Of a DNA stretch of 64,000 nucleotides, positions 47,706 to 57,083 are shown in pieces (position 1 is the first letter of the stretch; each line of letters opens with the position of its first letter). The translations under genes and the position numbers were made by a program. The stretch is from Azospirillaceae bacterium. Its GTDB lineage: Bacteria > Pseudomonadota > Alphaproteobacteria > Azospirillales > Azospirillaceae. The notes under the pieces are model-generated. The model saw nothing but the letters and a program-made list of their open reading frames with translations, did no database searches and was not told where the DNA came from. Location: NCBI GenBank assembly GCA_028283825.1, contig JAPWJW010000001.1, forward strand, positions 372,001 to 436,000. Direction: 5' to 3'.

Positions 47706-48732
47706 ATGAGCAAAGCGATCCGCGCGGCATTGGCGGCGGCCGCCCTGTTGAGCTGCGCGTTTTCCGCCCCCGGGTCCACACCCGCGTTTGGGGCGGAGGC
47801 CGCCTTCTTCCCCGGCGTGGTGTTCGATTACGGCGGCAAGTACGACAAGTCCTTCAACGAAGGCGTCCTGACCGGCATCGAACGCTTCAAGCATGAAACC
47901 GGCATCCCCTACAAGGCGCTGGAGATCAGCAACGATGTCCAGCGTGAGCAGTATCTGCGTCGCCTGGCCGAACACGGCGCCGACATCATCATCGCCGTCG
48001 GCTTCAGCCAGGCGCCGGCGGTGGAAAAGGTCGCCAAGGAATTCCCGGAGATCAAGTTCACCCTGATCGACGGTGTGGTGAACCTGCCCAACGTGCAGTC
48101 CATCCTGTTTTCCGAACAGGAGGGATCCTACCTGGTGGGCATGCTGGCCGCATTGAGCAGCAAGACCAACACCGTGGGTTTCGTCGGCGGCATGGACATC
48201 CCCCTGATCCGCCGATTCGAATGCGGGTATGAGCAGGGGGTGAAGGCCGTGGCCCCCGACGACCACATCATCAACAACATGGTGGGCAGCACCCCGGCCG
48301 CCTGGTCCGACCCCCACCCGGGGCGGGGAATTGGCCAAAAGCCAGTTCGACCGGGGCGTGGACGTGGTGTTCGCCGCCGCCGGCCAGAGCGGCCTGGGCG
48401 TGCTGCAGGCCGCCAAGGACGCCGGCAAACTGTCCATCGGCGTGGACAGCAACCAGAACCATCTGTTCCCGGGATCGGTCCTGACCTCCATGGTCAAGCG
48501 GGTGGACGTGGCCGCCTACAACGCCTTCAAGTCGGCCAAGGACGGCACCTGGCAAGGGGGCCTGCGCACCCTGGGCCTGAAGGAGGACGGGGTGGGCTGG
48601 GCGCTGGACGACAACAACGCCAAGCTGGTGACGCCGGAGATGAAGGCCAAGCTGGACGCGGCCTCGGCCGAAATCCAGGACGGCCGCCGCAAGGTCGCCA
48701 ATTATGACGAGACCAACGGCTGCAAGTACTGA
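47706..48732 (+). pseudogene. BMP-family nucleoside-binding lipoprotein, split by one inserted C as assembled
   Basis: Substrate-binding component of a nucleoside ABC importer. Signal with lipobox-like ALLSC (residues about 14-18) suggests a lipoprotein. First frame is normal through YDKSFNEGVLTGIERFKHET, VGMLAALSSKTNTVGFVGGM and NNMVGSTPAAWSDP. It then derails at a run of five C (48310-48314). The neighbouring frame continues with ELAKSQFDRGVDVVFAAAGQ, VDSNQNHLFPGSVLTSMVKR and ends RRKVANYDETNGCKY. With four C the full protein is about 341 residues, the normal BMP length. Likely a homopolymer error. First gene of the operon. Confidence 0.9.
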
Positions 48733-48788
48733 CGCCTTATTCCACCGGCCCTGCCGCCCATTGGCCCTGACCAGAGATCCGCCCGCCC

Positions 48789-50403
48789 GTGTCGCAAACA
48801 CCCCCATCACCAGCCGCCAGCCCCGCCTCCGGTCCGTGGGCGGTCGAACTGGTCGGCATCGACAAGCGTTTCGGCCCCGTGCACGCCAACAAGGCGGTGT
48901 CGCTGCGCATCCGCGCCGGCTCCATCCACGGCCTGGTGGGCGAGAACGGTGCCGGCAAGTCCACGCTGATGAGCATCCTCTATGGCTTCTACCAGGCCGA
49001 TGAGGGCGAAATCCTGGTGAACGGCCAGCAGGTGCGCATCCGCGAGCCCAAGGACGCCATCACCCTGGGCATCGGCATGGTCCACCAGCACTTCATGCTG
49101 GTGGAGGAATTCACCGTGCTGGAGAACCTGATGCTGGGGGCCGAGGGCGGCGCCCTGCTGAAGGACGGCATCAGGAAGGCCAGGGCGGAGGTAGAGCGGC
49201 TGGAGAAGGCCTATCGCCTGGACGTGCCGCTGGACGCCAAGGTGGCCGACCTGAACGTCGGCATCCAGCAGCGGGTGGAGATCCTGAAGGCGCTGTACCG
49301 TGGCGCCCAGGTGCTGATCCTGGATGAGCCCACCGCCGTCCTGTCGCCGCCGGAGGTGCAGGACCTGTTCCGCATCCTGGACGCGCTGCGCCAGCAGGGC
49401 CGCACCATCCTGATGATCACCCATAAGCTGAAGGAGATCATGGCCATCACCGACGCCGTGTCGGTGCTGCGCCAGGGGGCGGTGGTCGCCAATTTCGCCA
49501 CCCAGGAGACCAACGAGTCCGCGCTGGCCGAGGCCATGGTCGGCCGCCGCGCCAACCCGGCCGTACGCCGGGGCGGCCCGGTGGCGGGCGCGCCGCTGCT
49601 GACGGTGGAGGATCTCAGCGTCTTTGACGACCACGGGGTGGAACGGCTGAAGCACGCCACCTTCCGCGTCCGGGCGGGGGAGATCGTGGGCGTTGCCGGT
49701 GTTGCCGGCAACGGCCAGTCGGAATTGCTGGAGGCGCTGTCGGGCATGACGCCGTTCCAGCGCGGCCGCTTTCACGTCAACGGCCGCGACGTCACGCCGG
49801 AAAAACCCATGGCACCCGGCCCAGGCCCGCCGCCTGGGCATCGCCCACGTGCCGGAGGACCGCCTGCGCCGGGGTGTGGTGAAGCCCTTCCCCGCCTATC
49901 AGAACGCGCTGCTGGGCTATCATGCCGACCCGGCCATGTCCGACGGCCCGCGCCTGAACTGGAAACGGGTGATGCAGGCCACGGCCAAGCTGATGGAGGA
50001 CTGGGACGTCCGCCCCCGCCAGCCGACCCTGCGCACCTCCCTCTTCTCCGGCGGCAATCAGCAGAAGCTGGTGCTGGGGCGCGAGATGGAGCGTGACCCC
50101 AACGTCCTGCTGGTGGGCCAGCCCACCCGCGGCGTGGACATCGGCGCCATCGAATTCATCCACCGCCGCCTGCTGGCCATGCGCGACGCCGGCAAGGCCA
50201 TCCTGCTGGTCTCCGCCGAGTTGGAAGAGATCATGGCCCTGTCCGACCGCATCCTGGTGATGTGCGACGGCGCCATCACCGGCGAACTGGCCGCCGAGGA
50301 CGCGGACGAGCGCATCATCGGCCGCCTGATGGCCGGCATCACCGACGACACACAAGAGCCGCGCGCCGACGCGAGCGCCCATTTGGGCGGCGGGGCCGCA
50401 TGA
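48789..50403 (+). pseudogene. Nucleoside ABC transporter ATPase (two ABC domains), split by one inserted A as assembled
   Basis: Sugar/nucleoside-type tandem ATPase. First ABC domain: Walker A GLVGENGAGKSTLMSILYGF, signature region LNVGIQQRVEILKALYRGAQ, Walker B VLILDEPTAVLSPPEVQDLF. Second domain begins with LTVEDLSVFDDHGVERLKHA and Walker A-like VAGVAGNGQSELLEALSG. After VNGRDVTPE the frame breaks at five A (49801-49805). The next frame resumes at NPWHPAQARRLGIAHVPEDR with signature LFSGGNQQKLVLGREMERDP. With four A the product is about 537 residues. The stop overlaps the RhuM-like gene start (ATGA). Confidence 0.9.
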
Positions 50404-51444
50404 GCGGGGAGTTCATCCTCTACAACACCGAAGACGGCCAAGCGCAGGTTCGGCTTCAAGTGATCGAGGGTACCGTCTGGCTTAGCCAGTTGGAAATGGC
50501 TGAGCTTTTTCTAATTACAAAACAGAATGTTAGCGTCCACGTTCGCAACATTTTAGCGGAAGGGGAATTGCCTGCAGCACGAACTGTCAAAGAAAATTTG
50601 ACAGTTCAAACCGAGGGCGAACGGCAGGTTCGGCGCACGATCACCCTTTATGGTCTGGACATGATCCTGGCCGTGGGTTTCCGTGTGCGCAGCCCCCGTG
50701 GCACCCAGTTTCGCCGCTGGGCCAACAGCGTGCTCAAGGACTATTTGGTCAAGGGCTTCGCCATTGATGATCACCGGCTAAAGGAGCCGGTAGGCGGTTT
50801 TGATTATTTTGATGGAACTGCTCGAACGCATCCAGGCCATTCGCGCCTCGGAAAAGCGCTTCTACCAGAAGGTCCGGGACCTGTTCGCCACGGCGGCGGA
50901 CTATGACGGCACCGCGGAAACCGCGCGTCGCTTCTTCCAGACCATCCAGAACAAGATGCTGTGGGCGGTCACCAGCCACACGGCGGCGGAACTGATCGCG
51001 GCCCGCGCCGATCCCGCCAAGGCCAACATGGGCCTGACCGGTTGGTCCGGTGACCGGGTGCGCAAGGCCGACATCGTCACCGCCAAGAACTATCTGGCAG
51101 AGGCCGAAGTGCAGGAGTTGAACCGCTTGGTCTCGGCCTTCCTTGACCTTGCCGCCGACCGGGCGCAGCGCCGGCAACAGACGACCATGGCCGAATGGAT
51201 GCGATTCGTGGATGACTATCTGAAATTCACGGACCGCCCGGTTCTGGCCCATGCCGGCAGCGTCAGCCATGACCGCATGCAGCCGACGGTAAGTCAGCGC
51301 TATCAGGCGTTCGACGACGCCCGTCGCGAGAATGAACGGCACCTTGCCGAGCAGGAATACGAACAGGATACAGAGGCCGAGTTGAAGCGCATTGAAACCG
51401 ACCTGCGTAGCCAGGCGCCCTCGCGCCGGGACGGTGTGGCATGA
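50400..51444 (+). pseudogene. RhuM-family protein inserted in the transporter operon, split by one inserted G as assembled
   Basis: Starts MSGEFILYNTEDGQAQVRLQ with the RhuM N-terminal DNA-binding-like domain (EGTVWLSQLEMAELFLITKQ, ITLYGLDMILAVGFRVRSPR, FRRWANSVLKDYLVKGFAID). Frame breaks at GATGGAACTG (50811-50820); dropping one G gives YFDELLERIQAIRASEKRFY, and the partner frame continues through YDGTAETARRFFQTIQNKML to the end. Full protein about 347 residues, normal for RhuM (PF13310). Bases 50500-50600 are visibly AT-richer than the operon, a sign of transfer. Both borders are ATGA overlaps with transporter genes. RhuM was named in a Salmonella pathogenicity island; function is not established. 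Confidence 0.85.
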
Positions 51445-52571
51445 GCGCGTCGACCAATTCCGACGGCCTGCCGCGCTGGGCCGGCCTGGTCCTGTTGCCG
51501 GCCATCAATCTGGGTGCGGCCCTGGTCGTCTCATCCCTGGTCATCCTGGCCATCGGGGAGGATCCGTTCACAGCATTGGCCTATATGGTCAAGGGGGCGG
51601 TGGGCAGCGGCACGGGGCTGAGCTACACCCTCTATTACGCCACCAGCCTGATCTTCACCGGCCTGGCGGTGGCGGTGGCCAACCATGCCGGGCTGTTCAA
51701 CATCGGTGGCGAGGGCCAGGCCTATGTCGGCGGCCTGGGCACCGGCCTGGTGTGCCTGGTGCTGGGCGGATGGGGATGGCCCTGGTATGGCGTGCTGCCG
51801 GTGGCGGTGCTGGCCGGCGCCCTGTTCGGCGCGGTGTGGGGGGTGATCCCGGGCTATATCCAGGCCTATCACGGCGGCCACATCGTCATCACCACCATCA
51901 TGTTCAATTTCCTGGCCTCCGCCCTCATGGTCTACCTGCTGGCCGGCCCCCTGATCGAGGGCGGACAGATGGCGCCGGAAAGCAAGGAGTTCGCGGCCAG
52001 CGTCGGCCTGCCGGCGGTGAAGGACATCGCGGCGGCCCTGGGCTATCGCACCTCCACCCTGCCCTTGAACCTGTCCCTGGTGGTGGCGCTGCTGTGCGCC
52101 GTGGGCGTCTGGTTCCTGATCTGGCACACGCGCTGGGGCTTCCAGGTGCGCACGGTGGGCGCCAATGACGCCGCCGCGCGTTATGCCGGCATCAACGCCC
52201 GCACCACCATGGTGGTGGCCATGGCCATTTCCGGCGCCCTGGCCGGCCTGGTGGGCATCAATGAGCTGGAAGGTGTGCAGCATCGCGTCACCCTGAACTT
52301 CCAGGCCGGCATGGGTTTCACCGGCATCGCCGTGGCCCTGATGGGCCGGGGCCATCCCCTGGGCATCGTGCTGTCGTCGCTTTTGTTCGGCGCGCTGTAC
52401 CAGGGCGGGGCGGAACTGTCGTTCGAATACAATGAGATCAGCCCCCGCCTGGTGGTGGTGATCCAGGGCGTGGTCATCCTGTTCTCCGGCGCCTTGGAGC
52501 ACATGTTCCGCCCGGCGCTGGTGCGCCTGCTGAAACCCAAAAGCCCGGCCGGCGCCGGGCAGCGCGCCTGA
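51441..52571 (+). CDS. Nucleoside ABC transporter permease 1
   Basis: 376 residues, BPD_transp_2 family (NupP/YufP/BmpC-like). Eight to ten membrane helices, with conserved FNIGGEGQAYVGGLGTGLVC, HIVITTIMFNFLASALMVYL, RTVGANDAAARYAGINARTT and GIAVALMGRGHPLGIVLSSL. Forms the channel with permease 2. Its ATG overlaps the RhuM stop (ATGA), where the ATPase stop would lie in an uninterrupted operon; 18 nt before the next permease. Confidence 0.93.
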   Translation: MSASTNSDGLPRWAGLVLLPAINLGAALVVSSLVILAIGEDPFTALAYMVKGAVGSGTGLSYTLYYATSLIFTGLAVAVANHAGLFNIGGEGQAYVGGLGTGLVCLVLGGWGWPWYGVLPVAVLAGALFGAVWGVIPGYIQAYHGGHIVITTIMFNFLASALMVYLLAGPLIEGGQMAPESKEFAASVGLPAVKDIAAALGYRTSTLPLNLSLVVALLCAVGVWFLIWHTRWGFQVRTVGANDAAARYAGINARTTMVVAMAISGALAGLVGINELEGVQHRVTLNFQAGMGFTGIAVALMGRGHPLGIVLSSLLFGALYQGGAELSFEYNEISPRLVVVIQGVVILFSGALEHMFRPALVRLLKPKSPAGAGQRA

Positions 52572-52589
52572 GACGGGGGTAGGACGAAA

Positions 52590-53564
52590 ATGGACGATAC
52601 CGCCCTCTGGATCGTGTCGCTGCTGGCCAGCACAGTGCGCCTGGCAACTCCGCTGGTGCTGGCCGCACTGGCCGGCTTTTATTCCGAGCGGGCCGGCGTG
52701 GTTGACATCGGGCTGGAAGGCAAGATGCTGACCGGCGCCTTCGCCGCCGCCGCCACCGCCGCCGTCACCGGGTCCGCCCTGCTGGGCCTGGCCGCCGCCA
52801 TCGCGGCGTCATTGGTGCTGGCGCTGATCCACGGTTTCGCCTGCATCACCCACCGGGGCGACCAGGTGGTGGCCGGTGTCGCCATCAACACCATCGCCGC
52901 CGGCCTGACCGCCGTGCTGTCCAATGCCTGGTTCGATTTGGGCGGCCGCACCCCGTCGCTGAGCGGCGACCAGCGTTTCACCGCCCTGCACTTCCCCCTG
53001 GCCGAGACCCTGGCCCACGTGCCCCTGCTGGGCCGCCTGTATGGCGAGGTCATCGGCGGGCAGAACGCTCTGGTCTATCTGGCGGTGCTGGCCGTGCCGA
53101 TGACGTCCTGGGTGGCCTACCGCACCCGTTTCGGCCTGCGCCTGCGCGCGGTGGGGGAGAACCCGGCCGCCGTGGACACCGCCGGCATTTCCGTACCCTG
53201 GCTGCGCTATCGTGCCGTGCTGATTACCGGTGTGCTGTGCGGCATCGCCGGCGCCTATCTGTCCACCGCCCAGGGTGCCGGCTTCCAGGAGAACATGACC
53301 GCCGGCAAGGGCTACCTGGCGCTGGCGGCGCTGATCCTGGGCAAGTGGCGGCCCTATCCCACCCTGGCCGGCTGCCTGCTGTTCGCGGTGACGGACGCCT
53401 TGCAGACCCGGTTGCAGGGCGTGGTCCTGCCCGGCATCGGCGCGGTGCCGGTGCAGATCATCGAGGTGCTGCCCTATATCCTGACCGTGCTGCTGCTGGC
53501 CGGTTTCGTGGGCAAGTCCATCCCGCCCAGGGCGGCGGGCCAGGCCTATGTCAAAGACCGGTGA
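52590..53564 (+). CDS. Nucleoside ABC transporter permease 2
   Basis: 324 residues, second BPD_transp_2 permease (NupQ/YufQ-like). Helices include TVRLATPLVLAALAGFYSER and LLGLAAAIAASLVLALIHGF. Conserved motifs: GVVDIGLEGKMLTGAFAAAA, CITHRGDQVVAGVAINTIAA, RLRAVGENPAAVDTAGISV, GKGYLALAALILGKWRPYPT. Ribosome site GGGGGTAGGA before ATG. With the BMP protein, ATPase and permease 1 this completes a purine nucleoside importer. Confidence 0.93.
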   Translation: MDDTALWIVSLLASTVRLATPLVLAALAGFYSERAGVVDIGLEGKMLTGAFAAAATAAVTGSALLGLAAAIAASLVLALIHGFACITHRGDQVVAGVAINTIAAGLTAVLSNAWFDLGGRTPSLSGDQRFTALHFPLAETLAHVPLLGRLYGEVIGGQNALVYLAVLAVPMTSWVAYRTRFGLRLRAVGENPAAVDTAGISVPWLRYRAVLITGVLCGIAGAYLSTAQGAGFQENMTAGKGYLALAALILGKWRPYPTLAGCLLFAVTDALQTRLQGVVLPGIGAVPVQIIEVLPYILTVLLLAGFVGKSIPPRAAGQAYVKDR

Positions 53565-53636
53565 CAAATCGGGGCGCTAGAACCGCCATGATGGTGTGGA
53601 TGTAACATCCACCGGTAAGAACAAAGCCCCCGTTCG

Positions 53637-55634
53637 ATGAAAGGACATCGCCGCATGCCCGCATCCCGCCGCCTGGCAGCCCTATTGATCGCCAGTACGA
53701 TGTTGGGGGCATGCGCCGCCGCCACGGCCCAGGAAATCAAATCCGACCAGATCGACGTGCAGATCCTGTCCACCACCGACCTGCACATGAACCTGATGGA
53801 CTACGATTATTACGCCGACAAGCCGGACCCCGGCATCGGCCTGGTGCGGGTGGCCAGCCTGATCCGGAAGGCACGCGCGGAGAAACCCAACACCCTGCTG
53901 GTGGATGCCGGCGACCTGATCCAGGGCACGCCCATGGGCGACTACGTGGCGCGTGTCCAGGGACTGGGCCCGGGCAAATTCCACCCCGCCATCGCCGCGC
54001 TGAACGCGCTGGGCTATGACGCCGCCGTCATGGGCAACCATGAGTTCAACTTCGGCCTGGACTTCGCCGTCGCCACGGAGAAGGAGGCCAAGTATCCCGT
54101 GCTGGCCGGCAACGTGAACCGGGTGGAGGACGGCCAGCCCCTGTTTCCCGCCGGTGTCATCCTGGCGCGCGATTTCGTGGACGGGTCGGGCGCCAAGCAC
54201 ACCGTCAAGGTGGGCGTGGTCGGTGTGCTGACCCCGCAGATCATCCAGTGGGACAAGGACAAGCTGGAAGGCAAGGTGACGACCTCCGACATCGTGGAGG
54301 TGGCGGCCAAGACCGCCCATGACCTGAAGGCCCAGGGTGCGGACGTGGTGGTGGTGGTGATGCACAGCGGCCTGGCCTCATCCCCGCACCAGAAGATGGC
54401 GGAGAATGTCGGCGTGGACGTGGCCGCCATCCCTGAGGTCGATGCCGTCGTGACGGGCCATTCCCATCGCGTCTTCCCCGGCCCCGACTATGCCAACCTG
54501 GCCGACGCCGACATTGCCCATGGCCTGGTCCACGGCAAGCCGGTGGTGATGGCCGGTTTCTACGGCGACCATCTGGGCATCATCGACCTGATCCTGGCCC
54601 CCAACGGCAAAGGCGGCTGGACCGTCGCCGGCGGCCATGCCGAAACCCGCGCCGTGATGGCGCGCGTCGATGGCAAGGCCACGCCGCAGGTGGGCGCGGA
54701 TGCGGACATCGCGGCCCTGGTCCAGCCCGCCCACCAGGGCACCCTGGACTATGTCCGCCAGCCGGTGGGCAAAAGCACCGGCCGTATCGAGACCTATTTC
54801 GCCTTCGTCGCCGACCAGCCGGCGCTGGACATCGTGTCGGCGGCCCAGCGCGACTATGTGGCCAAGGCGCTGGCCGATGGTCCTTACGCCAAGCTGCCCA
54901 TCCTGTCGGCAGCGGCCCCGTTCAAGGCGGGCGGCAAGCCCGGCCCCGACTATTTCACCGACGTGGCCGCCGGCCAGATCAGCCTGCGCAACGTGGCGGA
55001 CCTCTACCTCTATCCCAACATCGTCACGGCGGTGAAGGTGACGGGCGCGCAACTGCGCGACTGGCTGGAGATGTCGGCCCGTGTCTTCAACCGCATCGAC
55101 CCGGCCAAGAAAGAGCCGCAGATGCTGGTGGATCGTGCCGTGCCCAGCTTTGACTTCGACGTCATCGACGGCGTCACCTGGCGCATCGACCTGACCCAGC
55201 CGGCGCGCTTCGGTCGCGACGGCAAACCCGCCGGCGACAGCCACCGCATCGTCGACCTGCGGTATGACGGCCAGCCGGTGGCGGATGACCAGGAATTCAT
55301 CATCGTCACCAACAACTACCGCGCCAACGGCGGCGGCAATTTCCCCGGCCTGGACGGTAAGAACGTCGTCTACGCCGGCACCGACACCATCCAGGAAATC
55401 ATCGCCGACTATCTGCGGGGCGTCGGCACCCTGATGCCCAAGACCAACCACAGCTGGGGTTTTGCTCCCATCCAGGCCCCCGTGACCGTGCTGTACGACA
55501 CCAATGCCAAGGCGGCATCGCTGCTGACCGATTATCCCAATCTCAGCGACGCAGGCCCGGGCGAGCCGGGGCTGGAACTGTTCCGGGTGGATTTGTCACC
55601 CACGGCGCTGGCCGGCCAGGTTCTGGGGAAATGA
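53637..55634 (+). CDS. cpdB: 2',3'-cyclic-nucleotide 2'-phosphodiesterase/3'-nucleotidase
   Basis: 665 residues. Exported nucleotidase releasing nucleosides from 2',3'-cNMPs and 3'-nucleotides. Signal MPASRRLAALLIASTMLGACAA contains a lipobox (LGAC), so it may be a lipoprotein; the ATG six codons downstream is the alternative start. Metallophosphatase motifs: QILSTTDLHMNLMDYDYYAD, LVDAGDLIQGTPMGDY, AVMGNHEFNFGLDFA, VVMHSGLASSP, VVTGHSHRVFPG. C-terminal 5'-nucleotidase domain with FDFDVIDGVTWRIDLTQPAR and IIVTNNYRANGGGNFPG. Its position after the importer makes the substrate link convincing. Overlaps the next gene by 4 nt. Confidence 0.94.
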   Translation: MKGHRRMPASRRLAALLIASTMLGACAAATAQEIKSDQIDVQILSTTDLHMNLMDYDYYADKPDPGIGLVRVASLIRKARAEKPNTLLVDAGDLIQGTPMGDYVARVQGLGPGKFHPAIAALNALGYDAAVMGNHEFNFGLDFAVATEKEAKYPVLAGNVNRVEDGQPLFPAGVILARDFVDGSGAKHTVKVGVVGVLTPQIIQWDKDKLEGKVTTSDIVEVAAKTAHDLKAQGADVVVVVMHSGLASSPHQKMAENVGVDVAAIPEVDAVVTGHSHRVFPGPDYANLADADIAHGLVHGKPVVMAGFYGDHLGIIDLILAPNGKGGWTVAGGHAETRAVMARVDGKATPQVGADADIAALVQPAHQGTLDYVRQPVGKSTGRIETYFAFVADQPALDIVSAAQRDYVAKALADGPYAKLPILSAAAPFKAGGKPGPDYFTDVAAGQISLRNVADLYLYPNIVTAVKVTGAQLRDWLEMSARVFNRIDPAKKEPQMLVDRAVPSFDFDVIDGVTWRIDLTQPARFGRDGKPAGDSHRIVDLRYDGQPVADDQEFIIVTNNYRANGGGNFPGLDGKNVVYAGTDTIQEIIADYLRGVGTLMPKTNHSWGFAPIQAPVTVLYDTNAKAASLLTDYPNLSDAGPGEPGLELFRVDLSPTALAGQVLGK

Positions 55635-56212
55635 CGATGACCGTGCAGAAGAGAGTCTGGCGAGCTTATCTGGCCGGGCCGGAAGTGTTCATGCCCGATC
55701 CGGCGGCGGCGGCGACCAGGCTGCGCGCCCTCTGCGCCCACCATGGCATCATCGGCATCTTCCCCCTGGATGGGGCGGTGAAGCCGGTGGCGGGCGAGGC
55801 GCCGGCCCACCACGCCGCCCGCATCCGCGCCGCCAACCTGGATCTGATCCGTGGCGCGGACCTGGTGCTGGCCAACGCCAGCCCCTTCCGTGGGCCTTCT
55901 GCCGATGACGGCACCGCTTATGAGATGGGGTTCGCCACCGCCCTGAGCCTACCGGTGTTCGCCTATGCCGACACCACGGACAGCCTGTTGGACCGCACCC
56001 GGGCGCGCATGGCGGTGACGCCGGGCACCGAGGGCGATTGGCGCGATCCGCAGGGATGGACGGTGGAGGACTTCGGATTGGGCGCCAACCTGATGCTGGT
56101 GGATCCCGCCCTGGCCCGATGGGGCCAGCCGGCCGCCACGGGCCTATACCCGGATGCCGAAGCGGCGACCCAGGCGGCCGCCGACTGGATCACCGCCCAA
56201 ACGTCCGCGTGA
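55631..56212 (+). CDS. Nucleoside 2-deoxyribosyltransferase
   Basis: 193 residues. It swaps the base of deoxynucleosides (or hydrolyses nucleoside monophosphates in relatives). Family motifs: RAYLAGPEVFMPDPAAAATR, GIFPLDGAV, IRAANLDLIRGADLVLANAS, PFRGPSADDGTAYEMGFATA with the catalytic Glu in AYEMG. ATG overlaps the cpdB stop. No signal peptide, so it acts on imported nucleosides. Operon ends with a terminator. Confidence 0.9.
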   Translation: MTMTVQKRVWRAYLAGPEVFMPDPAAAATRLRALCAHHGIIGIFPLDGAVKPVAGEAPAHHAARIRAANLDLIRGADLVLANASPFRGPSADDGTAYEMGFATALSLPVFAYADTTDSLLDRTRARMAVTPGTEGDWRDPQGWTVEDFGLGANLMLVDPALARWGQPAATGLYPDAEAATQAAADWITAQTSA

Positions 56213-56216
56213 AATG

Positions 56217-56248
56217 AAAAGGGCCGGACTGTCGCCAGCCGGCCCTTT
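56217..56248 (+). terminator. Rho-independent terminator of the nucleoside operon
   Basis: AAAAGGGCCGG (56217-56227) pairs with CCGGCCCTTT (56239-56248). Located 5 nt after the stop codon; the T part is within the stem end. Confidence 0.75.
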
Positions 56249-56310
56249 CAGATTCAAGCCCCCACACCGCCGCGCGCAGACGCAGCGCCGAACGGCGCGG
56301 GCGCCGGTGG

Positions 56311-56544
56311 TCAGGCCGCGTTCTGGGACACGCCCATGCGGCGGAAACGGTCGCTGTCCAGCACCACCTCAAGCGCGAGGCTGAGACGGTCGCTGGAACG
56401 GCCGTCGACCAAGAATTCAACATGCGGCGGGTGACCCGCGCGCTGGTGGATGGCGTGGACCAGCAGGCGACGCTTGGGCAGCTTCACCTCTTCCATCCAT
56501 TCACCGGGTTTGGGCGGTTCGACCCCGCGCCGAGATAAGACCAT
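56311..56544 (-). CDS. Small conserved-type hypothetical protein
   Basis: 77 residues from the ATG at 56544, preceded by GAGGAGTAGGGA. Sequence MVLSRRGVEPPKPGEWMEEV then KLPKRRLLVHAIHQRAGHPP, ending FRRMGVSQNAA; soluble, basic, no Cys. The good ribosome site and protein-like composition support it. Convergent with the nucleoside operon. No family recognised. Confidence 0.6.
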   Translation of the reverse strand: MVLSRRGVEPPKPGEWMEEVKLPKRRLLVHAIHQRAGHPPHVEFLVDGRSSDRLSLALEVVLDSDRFRRMGVSQNAA

Positions 56545-56864
56545 CGCTTCCCTACTCCTCAACAGCCCCGGGCGTCGCCTGACGGCGGCCACGCCCCATG
56601 ATCGGGGGTCGGCTTTTTAAACCCGGACCGTCGCTGGACCGGCCGCCCCGGGGGATCGGATCCCATGGGCTGTTCGGATCAGCATAATCCAAATCAAATG
56701 CAAAGGGATATAGCCTAGGGTCTTATGACCGGCCGGCCGGCCGACTTGGCCCCCAGATTTTTTGGGCATTGACGCCGCCGGAAAAATCCGGACGCGAACC
56801 ATAGCCTTTCGGATATAGTTTCGAGACTGAAACGATAGGCCGTTTTCCTGAGCCTACCCAATAC
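56545..56864. other. Intergenic region without recognised genes
   Basis: Contains AT-richer DNA (56680-56720) likely to hold the promoter for the minus-strand small gene at 56311, and the 3' side of the RMF-like gene. I see no RNA gene or repeat. Confidence 0.4.
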
Positions 56865-57083
56865 TCACCCACCATTGAGCCAGCCATCGCGCCATGCGGC
56901 CATGGTGGGGGCGTCAGCTCCGTCGTCCACGTCGTCCAGAAAGGGGTTGGCCAGCAGGGCCTGCCCATCACGGCGGGCGGCACGGCCCATGGCGTGGGCC
57001 ATCAAGGCCATGCCCGCCAATTCAACCGGCGCCTGCAACGCCATCAGGGGCAGTGACTGGACCAAGGCGGCGGCAATGGACAT
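56865..57083 (-). CDS. Small RMF/CrpP-like protein
   Basis: 72 residues from the ATG at 57083 (ribosome site AAAGGG), MSIAAALVQSLPLMALQAPV. The C-terminal half has the pattern GRAARRDGQALLANPF followed by PTMAAWRDGWLNG. The combination of A-x-x-G-R-x-A-x-x-x-G, N-P-F/Y and W-x-x-G-W is that of ribosome modulation factor and the related CrpP family. RMF dimerises 70S ribosomes in stationary phase; the N-terminal 30-residue hydrophobic part here is not in RMF. Assignment is by motif only. Confidence 0.5.
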   Translation of the reverse strand: MSIAAALVQSLPLMALQAPVELAGMALMAHAMGRAARRDGQALLANPFLDDVDDGADAPTMAAWRDGWLNGG

